Positions 8,971 to 17,854 of a stretch of 64,000 nucleotides of DNA are shown in pieces. The translations under genes and the position numbers were made by a program. The notes under the pieces were generated by a model. It made no database searches. It saw only the letters and a list, made by a program, of their open reading frames with translations, and was not told the origin of the DNA. The number at the start of each line of letters is the position of its first letter. Position 1 is the stretch's first letter. The stretch covers positions 1 to 64,000 of the forward strand of contig CAZWBQ010000002.1 of assembly GCA_964632545.1 (NCBI GenBank). Reading direction: 5' to 3'. Origin of the DNA: UBA7398 sp964632545. GTDB lineage: Bacteria; Actinomycetota; Actinomycetes; Nanopelagicales; Nanopelagicaceae.

Positions 8971-10011
8971 ATGTCGAAGAACACCAACCGTTGGTCATTT
9001 CTCGGTCGAGATATGGCGATCGATTTAGGAACCGCAAATACGCTGGTATACGTACGCGGTCGCGGCATTGTTCTCAATGAGCCAAGCGTTGTTGCAGTCA
9101 ATCAAGATACTGGCGCGGTTCTCGCTGTTGGTATGGAAGCTAAGAAGATGATTGGTCGCACCCCTGGTTCTATTGTGGCAATTCGTCCTCTTAAAGATGG
9201 CGTTATTGCAGACTTTGATACAACTGCATTAATGATCAAATATTTTATTCGCCAAGTACATAAGCGTCGTTATTTAGCTAAACCACGAATCGTAGTTTGC
9301 GTACCAAGCGGAATTACTGGCGTAGAGCAGCGCGCAGTTAAAGACGCTGGCTACGAAGCTGGCGCACGGAAGGTTTACATCATTGAAGAGCCAATGGCTG
9401 CTGCAATTGGTGCTGGATTACCAATTCATGAGCCAACTGGAAATATGGTTGTAGATATCGGTGGCGGAACCACTGAAGTTGCTGTTATTTCCCTTGGTGG
9501 AATTGTTACTGCACTTTCAATCCGCGTCGGTGGCGATGAATTAGATCAAGCAATCATTAACTGGGTAAAGCGTGAGTTCTCATTATTATTAGGAGAACGG
9601 ACTGCTGAAGAAATTAAAATGGCAATTGGATCTGCATTCCCACTTCGTGATGAACCAGATGCTGAAATTCGTGGCCGAGATTTAGCAACCGGATTACCAA
9701 AAACAATTGTGGTTTCTGCTGAAGATATTCGTAAAGCTCTCGAAGAACCAGTAAATGCCATTATTAACGCAGTTAAAGCCACGCTTGATAAATGCCCACC
9801 TGAACTTGCGAGCGATTTAATGGATCGTGGCATTGTGCTAACTGGTGGCGGAGCGTTGCTACGCGGTCTTGACGAAAGATTGCGCCATGAAACTAATATG
9901 CCAATTCATATTGCAGATCGTCCACTGCAAGCTGTTGCTGAAGGTTCTGGAAAGTGCGTTGAAGAGTTTGAGGCGTTAGAAAAAGTCTTAATCTCAGAGC
10001 CACGTCGATAA
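8971..10011 (+). CDS. mreB: Rod-shape actin homologue MreB
   Basis: Bacterial actin of 346 residues that organises lateral wall synthesis under the membrane. The actin-fold phosphate 1 motif is in AIDLGTANT (about 16-24), phosphate 2 in VVDIGGGTTE (about 160-169), and the adenosine motif in VLTGGGALL (about 290-298). GAGGAG lies a few bases before the ATG. It heads mreB-mreC-mreD-mrdA-rodA, the complete elongasome set, implying that this organism elongates by MreB-guided lateral growth rather than only polar growth as in Corynebacteria and Mycobacteria. Confidence 0.98.
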   Translation: MSKNTNRWSFLGRDMAIDLGTANTLVYVRGRGIVLNEPSVVAVNQDTGAVLAVGMEAKKMIGRTPGSIVAIRPLKDGVIADFDTTALMIKYFIRQVHKRRYLAKPRIVVCVPSGITGVEQRAVKDAGYEAGARKVYIIEEPMAAAIGAGLPIHEPTGNMVVDIGGGTTEVAVISLGGIVTALSIRVGGDELDQAIINWVKREFSLLLGERTAEEIKMAIGSAFPLRDEPDAEIRGRDLATGLPKTIVVSAEDIRKALEEPVNAIINAVKATLDKCPPELASDLMDRGIVLTGGGALLRGLDERLRHETNMPIHIADRPLQAVAEGSGKCVEEFEALEKVLISEPRR

Positions 10012-10029
10012 TCCGAACCTGAAGTAACT

Positions 10030-10953
10030 ATGGCACCGCGAGGTAATAGCCGAAGCCGGCTCCTACTGGTTATCTTGTTGGTAACCTCACTCTTTCTAAT
10101 TACTTTAGATTTACGTGGCGTTGGTCTGATATCAGGAACTCGCTCTGCAACTCAAACAGTCTTCTCACCAATTCAAGGCTTTACCTCGCGACTTTTCTCA
10201 CCTATTGGAAATTTCTTTAGCGATCTGAGCCATATTGGTCGATCTGGCAATGAAATTGAAACATTAAGAAAAGAGAATGAAGCGCTTAAATCCAAATTAG
10301 TTTTACAAAAAGATTTAAAAGGAAAGTTAACCCAATTAAAATCAGTTCTTAATTTAGCCGGCGAAGCCCAATATAAGGTTGTCACTGCTCGAGTTATTGC
10401 GCGCGGAAGTGCGACTTCATTCAGCCAAACCATCACAATTGACGCAGGAAGTTCCTCTGGAATTACTCGAGACATGACCGTTATTACGGGGGCTGGTTTA
10501 GTTGGGGCAGTTAAGTCAGTAACTACAAATTCTGCTGTGGTACTTCTAATGAGCGATCCAACTTTTAGAATTGGCGTAAGAGTTGCTGGATCGCAAGTTA
10601 TGGGAATACTTTCCGGAACAGGTAGTAGAAATTTTGAATTAGAACTACTTGATGCAACCGAAACGGTAAAAATTGGCGATGTGCTACTGGCACGCGGCAG
10701 CGATGGTGGCAAACCATTTGTACCAGGTATTCCAGTCGGGTTAGTCATAAATGTAGAGAACACTTCAGGCCAACTCACAAAACATGCACGAGTAGATAGT
10801 TATGCAAAACTAACCTCGTTAGGAATAGTATCTGTCGTTCTGGCCGAAACCGGCGCTGATCCTAGAGATTCATTAGTGCCACCAAAACCTATGGCAACCC
10901 CAATTCCGACTGTAACAATCACAGTTACACCAACTCCATCACCTTCGAAATAG
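10030..10953 (+). CDS. mreC: Rod-shape-determining protein MreC
   Basis: A 307-residue membrane-anchored periplasmic scaffold linking MreB to PBP2. It has a basic N terminus, one transmembrane helix at about 11-27, a coiled coil at about 75-110 rich in Glu, Lys and Leu, and then the beta-barrel MreC domain to about 270. The C-terminal about 30 residues are Pro/Thr-rich and low-complexity, probably a flexible tail. It starts 18 bases after mreB and is followed closely by mreD. Confidence 0.94.
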   Translation: MAPRGNSRSRLLLVILLVTSLFLITLDLRGVGLISGTRSATQTVFSPIQGFTSRLFSPIGNFFSDLSHIGRSGNEIETLRKENEALKSKLVLQKDLKGKLTQLKSVLNLAGEAQYKVVTARVIARGSATSFSQTITIDAGSSSGITRDMTVITGAGLVGAVKSVTTNSAVVLLMSDPTFRIGVRVAGSQVMGILSGTGSRNFELELLDATETVKIGDVLLARGSDGGKPFVPGIPVGLVINVENTSGQLTKHARVDSYAKLTSLGIVSVVLAETGADPRDSLVPPKPMATPIPTVTITVTPTPSPSK

Positions 10954-10963
10954 CGATTGATTG

Positions 10964-11482
10964 ATGTTTACTAGTCGGATCTTTATAACTTTTGGATTCT
11001 TCGGTTCGCTGTTTTTTTTACAAGAAATTGTTTTTAATCAAATTCATTTTCTAATCGGGGGTTTTTCGATATTCCTGGCAGTTACAATAACTTGGATTGC
11101 AATGGAAAATAGAAACGGTGCCTTAATTTCTGGATTCATAGCTGGGTTCTTTTTAGATTTAAGCCCCAATATAGAATCACCGTTTGGACAATGGACTTTA
11201 GTGCTAACGGTTATGGCATATTTAGTTTCAGTGAATAGAGAAGGTTTAGGCGATTTAGCAACCCGACCGTTGACACTTTCATTAATTGTGGGCGCATCGG
11301 TAACTGTTACTTTAGTTGCATATTTAGTAGCAAGCGCGATCTTGGGTGAACAGTTAATTTCATTTTTCCCAGCGCTACAAGAGCTTGCCGGTAATTTCAT
11401 CTGGACATTAATACTTGCACCTCTTTATATGCCACTGACGAGCAAAATCCATCAATTTACGCTCTCCTCTAGGGATATTTGA
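10964..11482 (+). CDS. mreD: Rod-shape-determining protein MreD
   Basis: About 172 residues, very hydrophobic, with around five transmembrane segments. Identification rests on position between mreC and the PBP2 gene plus topology, since MreD sequences are poorly conserved. An in-frame TTG sits directly before the ATG at 10964; the ATG is preferred. Its stop TGA overlaps the ATG of the PBP2 gene (TGATG), so the two are coupled. Confidence 0.88.
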   Translation: MFTSRIFITFGFFGSLFFLQEIVFNQIHFLIGGFSIFLAVTITWIAMENRNGALISGFIAGFFLDLSPNIESPFGQWTLVLTVMAYLVSVNREGLGDLATRPLTLSLIVGASVTVTLVAYLVASAILGEQLISFFPALQELAGNFIWTLILAPLYMPLTSKIHQFTLSSRDI

Positions 11483-13566
11483 TGGTTGATCGTTCCCGAC
11501 TGAATTTGATAGTGGTGCAGATTTTTATTGCATCTTTGATGGTTGCACTTGTCGGACGGCTTTTCTATTTGCAAATTGCAGATGGTCCGCGTTATCGCGA
11601 AGCAGCTTTAAATATTCAAAGTAGAGATATCGTTACTCCAGCAAATCGTGGAGTAATTGTTGATGATATTGGCACACCGATTGCAATTAACCGTGCCGGA
11701 TTAGTTGTAACAGTTGATCGATCCGTTATCGACAAAACTCCCGATAAAGGCGTATCAATTTTGCAAAAGGTCGCAGGTGTGTTGGGTTTGAATTACAACG
11801 ACGTATACATTCGCACTCGACTATGTCCAGAATTGCCGAAGGGCGATCGCGCTGGTTGTTGGAATGGCACTAGGTATCAACCAATTCCGGTTACTAAAGA
11901 AGCCACTCAAGATCAAGCACTTAATATTTTAGAGCATTCCGATATTTTTCCTGGCGTGAATGCGGAACCAATCTCGATTCGCAACTACCCATCGCTTGAA
12001 GGCGAAAATGTTGCACATGTCTTGGGTTACGTAGGTCCAGTTACAGAAGCTGATATGAATAACAGCAAAGGCTTAAATTATTTTAGAAATGAGTTAATCG
12101 GTAAATCAGGGTTAGAGTATCAATACGATTCCTACTTAAGAGGTACTGCTGGAATTAAGACAGTTATTGTCGATCGTAAAGAAGCAATTACGCAACAGTC
12201 TCGTGACTCTAAATCGATTCCTGGTGACAATTTAATTTTAAATATAAATGCCAAATTACAATCTGCAGTAGAGAAAGAGTTGTACGCCTCAATTTTGCGC
12301 GGTCGCTCACTTGGTCATCGCGCAGATTCAGGCGCTGCGATTGTCTTGGATGTTAAAACCGGAGCCGTTTTAGCAATGGCTTCATATCCAACTTACGATC
12401 CAAATATTTGGGAAAACGGCATCACGGTTGCTCAAGCCAAGAATCTTTACTCGGAAAAATCGGCAGTTCCAGCACTTTCGCGAGCTACCCAAGGTGCCTT
12501 TTCACCGGCTTCAACTTTCAAAGTTATTTCAACTTCTGCTGCAGTGCGCGCTGGATATAGCACCGATGCTTCTTATAACTGCCCAGCATCGGTGCAAATT
12601 GGTAACCGAGAATTCAAAAACTTCGATTCAAAAGCTGTCGGTAAAATTCCACTTAAAACGGCTATTGCAATCTCTTGTGATTCGCTCTGGTATCAAATTG
12701 CTTATGATGAATGGGTGCGCGACGGCGGATTGCGGCCCAAATCAAACGCAAACGATTATTTCTTCACGACTGCTAAAGGTTTTGGGTTAGGAAAGAAAAC
12801 TGGCATTGATTTACCTTCCGAAATAAGCGGTCGACTACCAGATCGCCAATGGAAATTAAATTGGTACAAACAGAATAAAGACTTTTATTGCAATTACAAA
12901 GATCGTGCAAAGAAATCACAACTAACGCAACTTTTATTAGATATTGCGCGGGAAAATTGTATTGACGGCGACAAGGTTCGCGCTGGCGATGCGGTTAACT
13001 TCTCAATTGGTCAAGGCGATACATTAATGACGCCACTTCAATTAGCGCTTGTATATGCTGCGATTGCAAATGGCGGCACGCTTTATCAACCACAAATTGC
13101 AAAAGCAATTGTTAAGTCCGATGGCACTTTGGTAAAGAAGTTTGAACCAGTAATCACTGGAAAGATTCCAGCAGATAAAAAAACTCTCGACTTCTTACAT
13201 TCAGCGCTCCGTGCTGTTGTAACTTCTGGAACTGGTGCTGGATCTTTTGCTGGTCTCCAAGTTGCAGTAAGTGGCAAAACTGGAACTGGTCAAGTATTCG
13301 GAAAGAACTGGGATGGCTCAGCAAAAGCAGATACATCTTGGTTTGCATCTTTTGCGCCATCCGATAAACCACAATATGCGGTTGTAATGGTAGTTAGCCA
13401 AGGCGGCTTTGGCGCAAGTACAAGTGGTGTTGGTGTTCGTAAAATTTATGAAGCAATTTTTGGAACAAATGGCCAAAAATCAGTAATGCCTATGGGAATT
13501 CCCAGTACGCTTCCAAATATCGACGTCACTAAATTCGGTGCGCTAAAGAAGGTCGCCAAGCCATGA
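11482..13566 (+). CDS. mrdA: Penicillin-binding protein 2, elongation transpeptidase
   Basis: Class B PBP of about 694 residues that cross-links peptidoglycan together with RodA. An N-terminal transmembrane helix (about 8-28) is followed by the PBP dimer domain with conserved NRG in PANRGVIVD. The active-site Ser lies in SPASTFK at about residue 344, a second motif SCD near 404, and the KTG motif in SGKTGTGQ near 597. The ATG at 11482 overlaps the mreD stop; a TTG at 11479 is in frame but less likely. It overlaps rodA by 4 bases, reflecting the RodA-PBP2 partnership. Confidence 0.95.
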   Translation: MVDRSRLNLIVVQIFIASLMVALVGRLFYLQIADGPRYREAALNIQSRDIVTPANRGVIVDDIGTPIAINRAGLVVTVDRSVIDKTPDKGVSILQKVAGVLGLNYNDVYIRTRLCPELPKGDRAGCWNGTRYQPIPVTKEATQDQALNILEHSDIFPGVNAEPISIRNYPSLEGENVAHVLGYVGPVTEADMNNSKGLNYFRNELIGKSGLEYQYDSYLRGTAGIKTVIVDRKEAITQQSRDSKSIPGDNLILNINAKLQSAVEKELYASILRGRSLGHRADSGAAIVLDVKTGAVLAMASYPTYDPNIWENGITVAQAKNLYSEKSAVPALSRATQGAFSPASTFKVISTSAAVRAGYSTDASYNCPASVQIGNREFKNFDSKAVGKIPLKTAIAISCDSLWYQIAYDEWVRDGGLRPKSNANDYFFTTAKGFGLGKKTGIDLPSEISGRLPDRQWKLNWYKQNKDFYCNYKDRAKKSQLTQLLLDIARENCIDGDKVRAGDAVNFSIGQGDTLMTPLQLALVYAAIANGGTLYQPQIAKAIVKSDGTLVKKFEPVITGKIPADKKTLDFLHSALRAVVTSGTGAGSFAGLQVAVSGKTGTGQVFGKNWDGSAKADTSWFASFAPSDKPQYAVVMVVSQGGFGASTSGVGVRKIYEAIFGTNGQKSVMPMGIPSTLPNIDVTKFGALKKVAKP

Positions 13567-14726
13567 GTTCTCAATTATCGATGCGCTTAAGACGTAATGA
13601 ATTTGGTCAGCGCCGTAGCTTATTTTCTGGTTTTGACCATTGGTTAAGCGGCGCAGTTATTGGTTTATTGGGGCTTGGAGTCGCTTTGGTGTATTCAAGT
13701 ACGCGGCAATGGTTTGCTAGTAACGGATTAGATCCACAATATTATTTAAAGCGCCACATTATTAACATAATAATTGGTTTGTTATTGGCATTCGGCACAA
13801 CCCTTGTCGATTATCGATTGCTGCGGGCTTACACACCATTTGTCTGGGGTCTGGGAGTAGTTGGTTTAATTATTGTGCTGATTCCACATTTAGGAAGTAC
13901 TGTAAATGGTGCGCGCGCTTGGATATCACTTCCCGGTGGTTTCCAAATTCAACCCGCCGAGTTGGCAAAGATTTCTATCATTATTGGAATTGCAATGATT
14001 TTGGCAGAGAAGCGTGATCAGGATTCATATCCAAGCAATTCGGATGTTATGAAGGCTTTAATAGTTGCAGCAATTCCAATGTTATTAATTGTTAAACAAC
14101 CGGATTTAGGAACCACAATAATTATTAGCGCTTCAGTTGTAACTATTATTGCGGTATCAGGTGCACCAACGAGGTGGGTAATTGGATTACTATTAATTGC
14201 AGTACTTGGTGGCTTTGTTGCTGTCAAAGCTGGGGTAGTTAGCGATTACCAATTGAATCGGCTCCAGTCATTTGTGGATCCAACCGCAGATCCGCAACAA
14301 AGTGGATATCAACTTCGACAAGCACGTATCACAATTGGTTCTGGTGGATTAATTGGAAAAGGATTATTTAACGGTCCCCAGACAAATGGTCGATTTGTGC
14401 CGGAACAGCAGACCGACTTTATTTTTACAGTTGCCGGCGAAGAGTTGGGTTTTCTCGGATCTGGATTAATTTTGTTTTTCTATTCCATTATTTTGGCGCG
14501 GGCATTTGCGATCGCGCGCAGGACTCAAGATTATTTTGGTCGGTTAATGTGTATCGGCGTCATTGCTTGGTTTGCATTCCAGACATTTGAAAATATAGGT
14601 ATGACGATGGGTTTGATGCCGATGACTGGGGTACCGTTGCCATTTATCTCTTACGGTGGTTCGAGCATGTTCGCGACCTTGATCGGAATTGGGCTCCTTC
14701 AAAACGTCCACCTGCGGAGCCGATAA
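13563..14726 (+). CDS. rodA: SEDS peptidoglycan polymerase RodA
   Basis: A 387-residue polytopic membrane protein of the SEDS family with about ten transmembrane segments. It is a lipid II glycosyltransferase that works with PBP2. Conserved parts include GARAWISLPGG, the QPAELAKI stretch and the C-terminal PLPFISYGGSS motif. RodA rather than FtsW is chosen because it follows mrdA with a 4-base overlap in the mre operon. It is the last gene of this operon; a stem-loop follows the stop codon. Confidence 0.96.
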   Translation: MSSQLSMRLRRNEFGQRRSLFSGFDHWLSGAVIGLLGLGVALVYSSTRQWFASNGLDPQYYLKRHIINIIIGLLLAFGTTLVDYRLLRAYTPFVWGLGVVGLIIVLIPHLGSTVNGARAWISLPGGFQIQPAELAKISIIIGIAMILAEKRDQDSYPSNSDVMKALIVAAIPMLLIVKQPDLGTTIIISASVVTIIAVSGAPTRWVIGLLLIAVLGGFVAVKAGVVSDYQLNRLQSFVDPTADPQQSGYQLRQARITIGSGGLIGKGLFNGPQTNGRFVPEQQTDFIFTVAGEELGFLGSGLILFFYSIILARAFAIARRTQDYFGRLMCIGVIAWFAFQTFENIGMTMGLMPMTGVPLPFISYGGSSMFATLIGIGLLQNVHLRSR

Positions 14727-14739
14727 GCGCCATCCGTGC

Positions 14740-14780
14740 GGGGATTAGGCGGAGCACTGCGCTTCTGCCATACTTTCCCC
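14740..14780 (+). other. Stem-loop between rodA and rne
   Basis: GGGGA (14740-14744) pairs with TCCCC (14776-14780), and inside it GGCGGAG (14748-14754) pairs with TTCTGCC (14763-14769) using wobble pairs. It starts 14 bases after the rodA stop. No T-run follows, so it is not a standard intrinsic terminator. It could protect the rodA 3' end or be the top of a structured rne leader. Confidence 0.4.
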
Positions 14781-14936
14781 AGCGCTTAGCGCATCTGATC
14801 TCAGTCGTTATCTCCGCCAAAGCGGATTGATAGCCAGATCCAGATCGCAGCCTGAGCCAACCGAAGATTTTAAGAATAACGCGCCATATAAAGGGTGCGA
14901 CGAGAACGCTTTAGGGCGTAAAAAGGATTTGAAGAT
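14781..14936 (+). promoter_or_regulatory. rne upstream region with small hairpins and possible promoter
   Basis: The remainder of the 210-base gap holds short stems: GCGC-TTA-GCGC (14782-14792), TCCGC/GCGGA (14813-14826) and ACGC/GCGT (14906-14919). The last sits just before the ribosome-binding site AAAGGA. TATAAA at 14887-14892 could be a -10 element but has no convincing -35. RNase E genes are often autoregulated through their leaders, and the length and structure would allow this. Confidence 0.35.
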
Positions 14937-17108
14937 ATGGCTATTGAGCCTAAAAAAGCGCGGAAGCGCGCAGTTAAAAAAACCACGGAACCAGCTGTAA
15001 ACGTTGCGCCAACTGAAAAAGTTGAGAAAGCGTCAAAAGTTTCTAAGAAAGCTATTCCAGTACCGCTATTTCAAGCAGCGCCTGCAACAACAGCGCCGGC
15101 TAAGAAAGTAAGCAAAGTTGCAAAAATCGTAGCTGAAAAACCAGAAGCAGCATCAAGTGAAGTAAGCAGTGAAGATTCAGATCCACGTAATCGAAAGCGT
15201 CGTCGTCGTGGCGGTCGCGGTCGCCGTCGTCCTGGCGATTTTGGTACATCAACCGAGAGTGCAAGCGTTGATGAGAGTTCCGATAGCGACAAGAGCGGAA
15301 CTTCTAATTCAATAATTGATGCTGAGACCGTAATTCATAAACGGCGCCGTCGCCGCAGATCTGCAGGCGATGATGTTGCACCAGGTGAAATCATTGAAGA
15401 AGATGGCGTAACTACCATTGTTAAAGTTCGTGAAGCTCGAACTCCAGCCAAGAAAGAATTTGTAAAGCGCGAAGATCGACCACAGCGCCCTGGTCGTTTT
15501 AAAGAAAGAGATCGCGGTCGCGATCGAGATCGTGGCTTTGCGCGTAGCGATTCCCGTGGCGATTATCGCGAGAACCGTAGACGAGGCACCATCCTTACTG
15601 ATGCTGAGTTTTTAGCGCGTCGTGAATCAGTTGATCGCGAAATGTTAGTTCGCCAAAAAGGTGATCGAACTCAGATTGCAGTTATTGAAGATAAAATTTT
15701 AGTTGAACACTATGTAAATCGAAATAGCAATATTTCGTATGTAGGAAACGTTTATCTTGGCAAAGTACAGAATGTGCTCCCATCTATGGAAGCTGCATTC
15801 GTTGATATCGGTAAAGGTCGAAACGCAGTTCTCTATGCCGGTGAAGTTAATTGGGATGCTGCTGGATTAACCGATAACCAACCAAAGAAAATTGAACATG
15901 TATTGAAAACTGGACAATCGGTTTTAGTGCAAGTTACTAAAGATCCAATTGGTCAAAAAGGCGCTCGCTTAACTAGTCAAATTTCGCTACCAGGGCGTTA
16001 CTTAGTATTCGTTCCTGGCGGTGGCATGAGCGGTATTAGTCGACGCCTTCCAGAGAATGAACGCGCTCGATTGAAATCTATTCTTAAGAATTTGATTACA
16101 GATGAAGAAGGCGTAATTGTTCGTACCGCCGCAGAAGGGGCAAGCGAAGAAGAGTTGACTCGTGATGTAACTAGATTGAAAGCCCAATGGGAAGATATCA
16201 AAGTTAAATCTGAAACTGCTGGCGTTGCTGCGCCATCACTTCTTTATGGTGAGCCAGATCTAACAGTCCGCGTCATCCGCGATATCTTTAACGAAGATTT
16301 CAAAAAGCTAACAGTTCAAGGTACGCAAGCTTGGGATGATATCCATAATTATTTAAACCACATTGCACCAGAACTAACGGCAAAAATTGAGAAGTGGGTT
16401 GGCACAGGCGATTTATTTGCAGAGCACCGCGTTGATGAGCAATTAACAAAAGCGCTTGATCGAAAAGTTTATCTACCTTCTGGCGGTTCGCTAGTTATTG
16501 ATAAAACTGAAGCAATGATTGTTATCGACGTTAACACCGGAAAATTTATTGGTAAAGGTGGCAACTTAGAAGAGACTGTTACTAAGAACAACATGGAAGC
16601 TGCTGAAGAAATCGCTCGTCAATTAAGATTGCGCGACTTAGGCGGCATTGTTGTTATCGACTTCATCGATATGATTTTGGAATCTAACCGCGAGCAAGTA
16701 CTTCGACGCTTAGTAGAATGTTTAGGTCGGGATCGAACTAAGCACCAAGTTGCTGAAGTAACATCGCTTGGATTAGTTCAAATGACGCGCAAGCGCGTTG
16801 GTCAAGGGCTTATCGAAGCTTTCTCAACTACTTGTGAAAGTTGTGCGGGTCGCGGAATTCATATTCATATGGAACCTGTTAATAAGAAATCACTTGATCG
16901 CGAGTTAACGCCGAAATTTGATGCTTCTGAAAGTAGTGATGAAGAAGATGACGTTTCAGAAATGAACGAAATCGAAAATGAGAATTCAGATAGTTCGGAT
17001 AACGATCATGCAGAGGTTAGTTCTGGCAGCGTTGCTGAATTAGATGAAAAACCACGATTTGGTCGCCGTCGCCGACGGGCAACCAGTAGTGGGGTAGTAA
17101 GCGGGTGA
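14937..17108 (+). CDS. rne: Ribonuclease E/G family endoribonuclease
   Basis: A 723-residue RNA-processing enzyme that starts mRNA decay and rRNA maturation. The first about 210 residues are a basic, Arg/Lys- and Ser/Glu-rich disordered extension typical of Actinobacteria. An S1 domain follows around 240-340. The catalytic DNase I-like core has the metal-binding Asp residues in VIDVNTGKF and VVIDFIDM. The zinc-link cysteines are in CESCAGRG near residue 640. The C-terminal tail is acidic and then Arg-rich. It precedes rplU and rpmA as in Mycobacterium. The two disordered flanks are likely binding sites for RNA or partner enzymes. Confidence 0.95.
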   Translation: MAIEPKKARKRAVKKTTEPAVNVAPTEKVEKASKVSKKAIPVPLFQAAPATTAPAKKVSKVAKIVAEKPEAASSEVSSEDSDPRNRKRRRRGGRGRRRPGDFGTSTESASVDESSDSDKSGTSNSIIDAETVIHKRRRRRRSAGDDVAPGEIIEEDGVTTIVKVREARTPAKKEFVKREDRPQRPGRFKERDRGRDRDRGFARSDSRGDYRENRRRGTILTDAEFLARRESVDREMLVRQKGDRTQIAVIEDKILVEHYVNRNSNISYVGNVYLGKVQNVLPSMEAAFVDIGKGRNAVLYAGEVNWDAAGLTDNQPKKIEHVLKTGQSVLVQVTKDPIGQKGARLTSQISLPGRYLVFVPGGGMSGISRRLPENERARLKSILKNLITDEEGVIVRTAAEGASEEELTRDVTRLKAQWEDIKVKSETAGVAAPSLLYGEPDLTVRVIRDIFNEDFKKLTVQGTQAWDDIHNYLNHIAPELTAKIEKWVGTGDLFAEHRVDEQLTKALDRKVYLPSGGSLVIDKTEAMIVIDVNTGKFIGKGGNLEETVTKNNMEAAEEIARQLRLRDLGGIVVIDFIDMILESNREQVLRRLVECLGRDRTKHQVAEVTSLGLVQMTRKRVGQGLIEAFSTTCESCAGRGIHIHMEPVNKKSLDRELTPKFDASESSDEEDDVSEMNEIENENSDSSDNDHAEVSSGSVAELDEKPRFGRRRRRATSSGVVSG

Positions 17109-17120
17109 TTCGGGCCCAGT

Positions 17121-17150
17121 TTGACCCAAGGCCATGCTCATCCGTACGCT
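17121..17150 (+). promoter_or_regulatory. Candidate promoter of rplU-rpmA
   Basis: TTGACC (17121-17126) and TACGCT (17145-17150) are 18 bases apart, a good -35 and an acceptable TANNNT -10. This lies between the rne stop and the rplU start and would give a leader of about 30 bases carrying the GAGAGG ribosome-binding site. It would let the ribosomal protein genes be expressed apart from rne. Confidence 0.5.
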
Positions 17151-17186
17151 AACCCCCTGTTCAACATCTCGAGAGGAAATATTCCG

Positions 17187-17501
17187 GTGTATGCAATAGT
17201 AAAAGCTGGCGGACGCCAGGAGAAAGTCGCTATTGGCGATACCGTTTTCGTCGACCGTGTTGACGCTGCTTCAGGTTCAACTATTACTTTTCCTGCGGTA
17301 CTCGTAGTCGATGGTGATGCCGTTACTTCTGATCCAAAGATTCTCTCTGGCGTAAAAGTCACTGGTGAAATAATTGAAGAAGTTAAGGGTCCAAAGATTC
17401 ACATCCTGCGTTACAAGAACAAGACTGGTTACCGTCGTCGTCAAGGTTTCCGTGCAAAGAGCACTCGCGTAAAAATTACCGCCATCAACGGCGTGAAATA
17501 A
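17187..17501 (+). CDS. rplU: 50S ribosomal protein L21
   Basis: A 104-residue L21 protein of the large subunit, beginning MYAIVKAGGRQ, the usual N terminus. The start is GTG at 17187 with GAGAGG (17171-17176) upstream; an in-frame TTG at 17121 is rejected because the extra residues are not L21-like and overlap the candidate promoter. The C-terminal GYRRRQGFR stretch is the RNA-binding end. rpmA follows after 14 bases. Confidence 0.97.
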   Translation: MYAIVKAGGRQEKVAIGDTVFVDRVDAASGSTITFPAVLVVDGDAVTSDPKILSGVKVTGEIIEEVKGPKIHILRYKNKTGYRRRQGFRAKSTRVKITAINGVK

Positions 17502-17515
17502 GGAGCTGAGAAACA

Positions 17516-17770
17516 ATGGCAAGTAAAAAAGGTGTCTCGTCCACGCGTAACGGTCGCGATTCAAATCCACAGTTTTTAGGTATCAAGCGTTTCGGCGGAC
17601 AAGTTGTCAATAGCGGCGAAATTTTAGTTCGCCAACGTGGCACAAGTTTCCACCCAGGAAAAAATGTTGGCCGCGGTAAAGATGACACGCTATTCGCACT
17701 CGCTGCTGGTGCAGTTGAGTTCGGTAAGGCACGCGGTCGTCGAGTAGTTAACGTGGTTCCGGTTTCTTAA
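17516..17770 (+). CDS. rpmA: 50S ribosomal protein L27
   Basis: An 84-residue L27 beginning MASKKGVSSTRNGRDS, the conserved N terminus that reaches toward the peptidyl transferase centre; there is no cleavable N-terminal extension as in Firmicutes. AGGAGCTGAG precedes the ATG. It is the last gene of the rplU-rpmA unit, ended by a strong terminator 20 bases downstream. Confidence 0.98.
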   Translation: MASKKGVSSTRNGRDSNPQFLGIKRFGGQVVNSGEILVRQRGTSFHPGKNVGRGKDDTLFALAAGAVEFGKARGRRVVNVVPVS

Positions 17771-17790
17771 AAAACGACCTTCATAATTTG

Positions 17791-17818
17791 CGGGTCCGTA
17801 TGCACGGGCCCGTTTTTT
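17791..17818 (+). terminator. Intrinsic terminator after rpmA
   Basis: CGGGTCCGT (17791-17799) and ACGGGCCCG (17804-17812) form a 9-bp stem with one wobble pair and a 4-base loop, followed at once by six T residues (17813-17818). This is the clearest terminator in the window and separates rplU-rpmA from obg. Confidence 0.9.
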
Positions 17819-17846
17819 ATTTGATAAATATTTATAAGGAGAGAGG

Positions 17847-17852
17847 ATGTAA
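17847..17852 (+). promoter_or_regulatory. Start-stop element (ATG TAA) in the obg leader
   Basis: ATG immediately followed by TAA lies 5 bases after AGGAG (17837-17841), which is ideal initiation spacing. The obg ATG at 17855 is 13 bases from that AGGAG, though 8 from GAGAGG. A ribosome could initiate on the start-stop element and either release or reinitiate at obg two bases on. This may tune Obg synthesis; it could also be chance. Confidence 0.3.
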
Positions 17853-17854
17853 CG

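Noticed and set aside
10173..10778. Long minus-strand frame (201 codons) inside mreC
   Set aside because: It lies fully within a clear mreC gene in the opposite direction and has biased composition (Ser/Thr/Pro-rich) expected of a mirror frame.
17121..17186. N-terminal extension of L21 from a TTG start
   Set aside because: The added 22 residues are not L21-like, the TTG is part of a good -35 hexamer, and GTG 17187 has its own ribosome-binding site.
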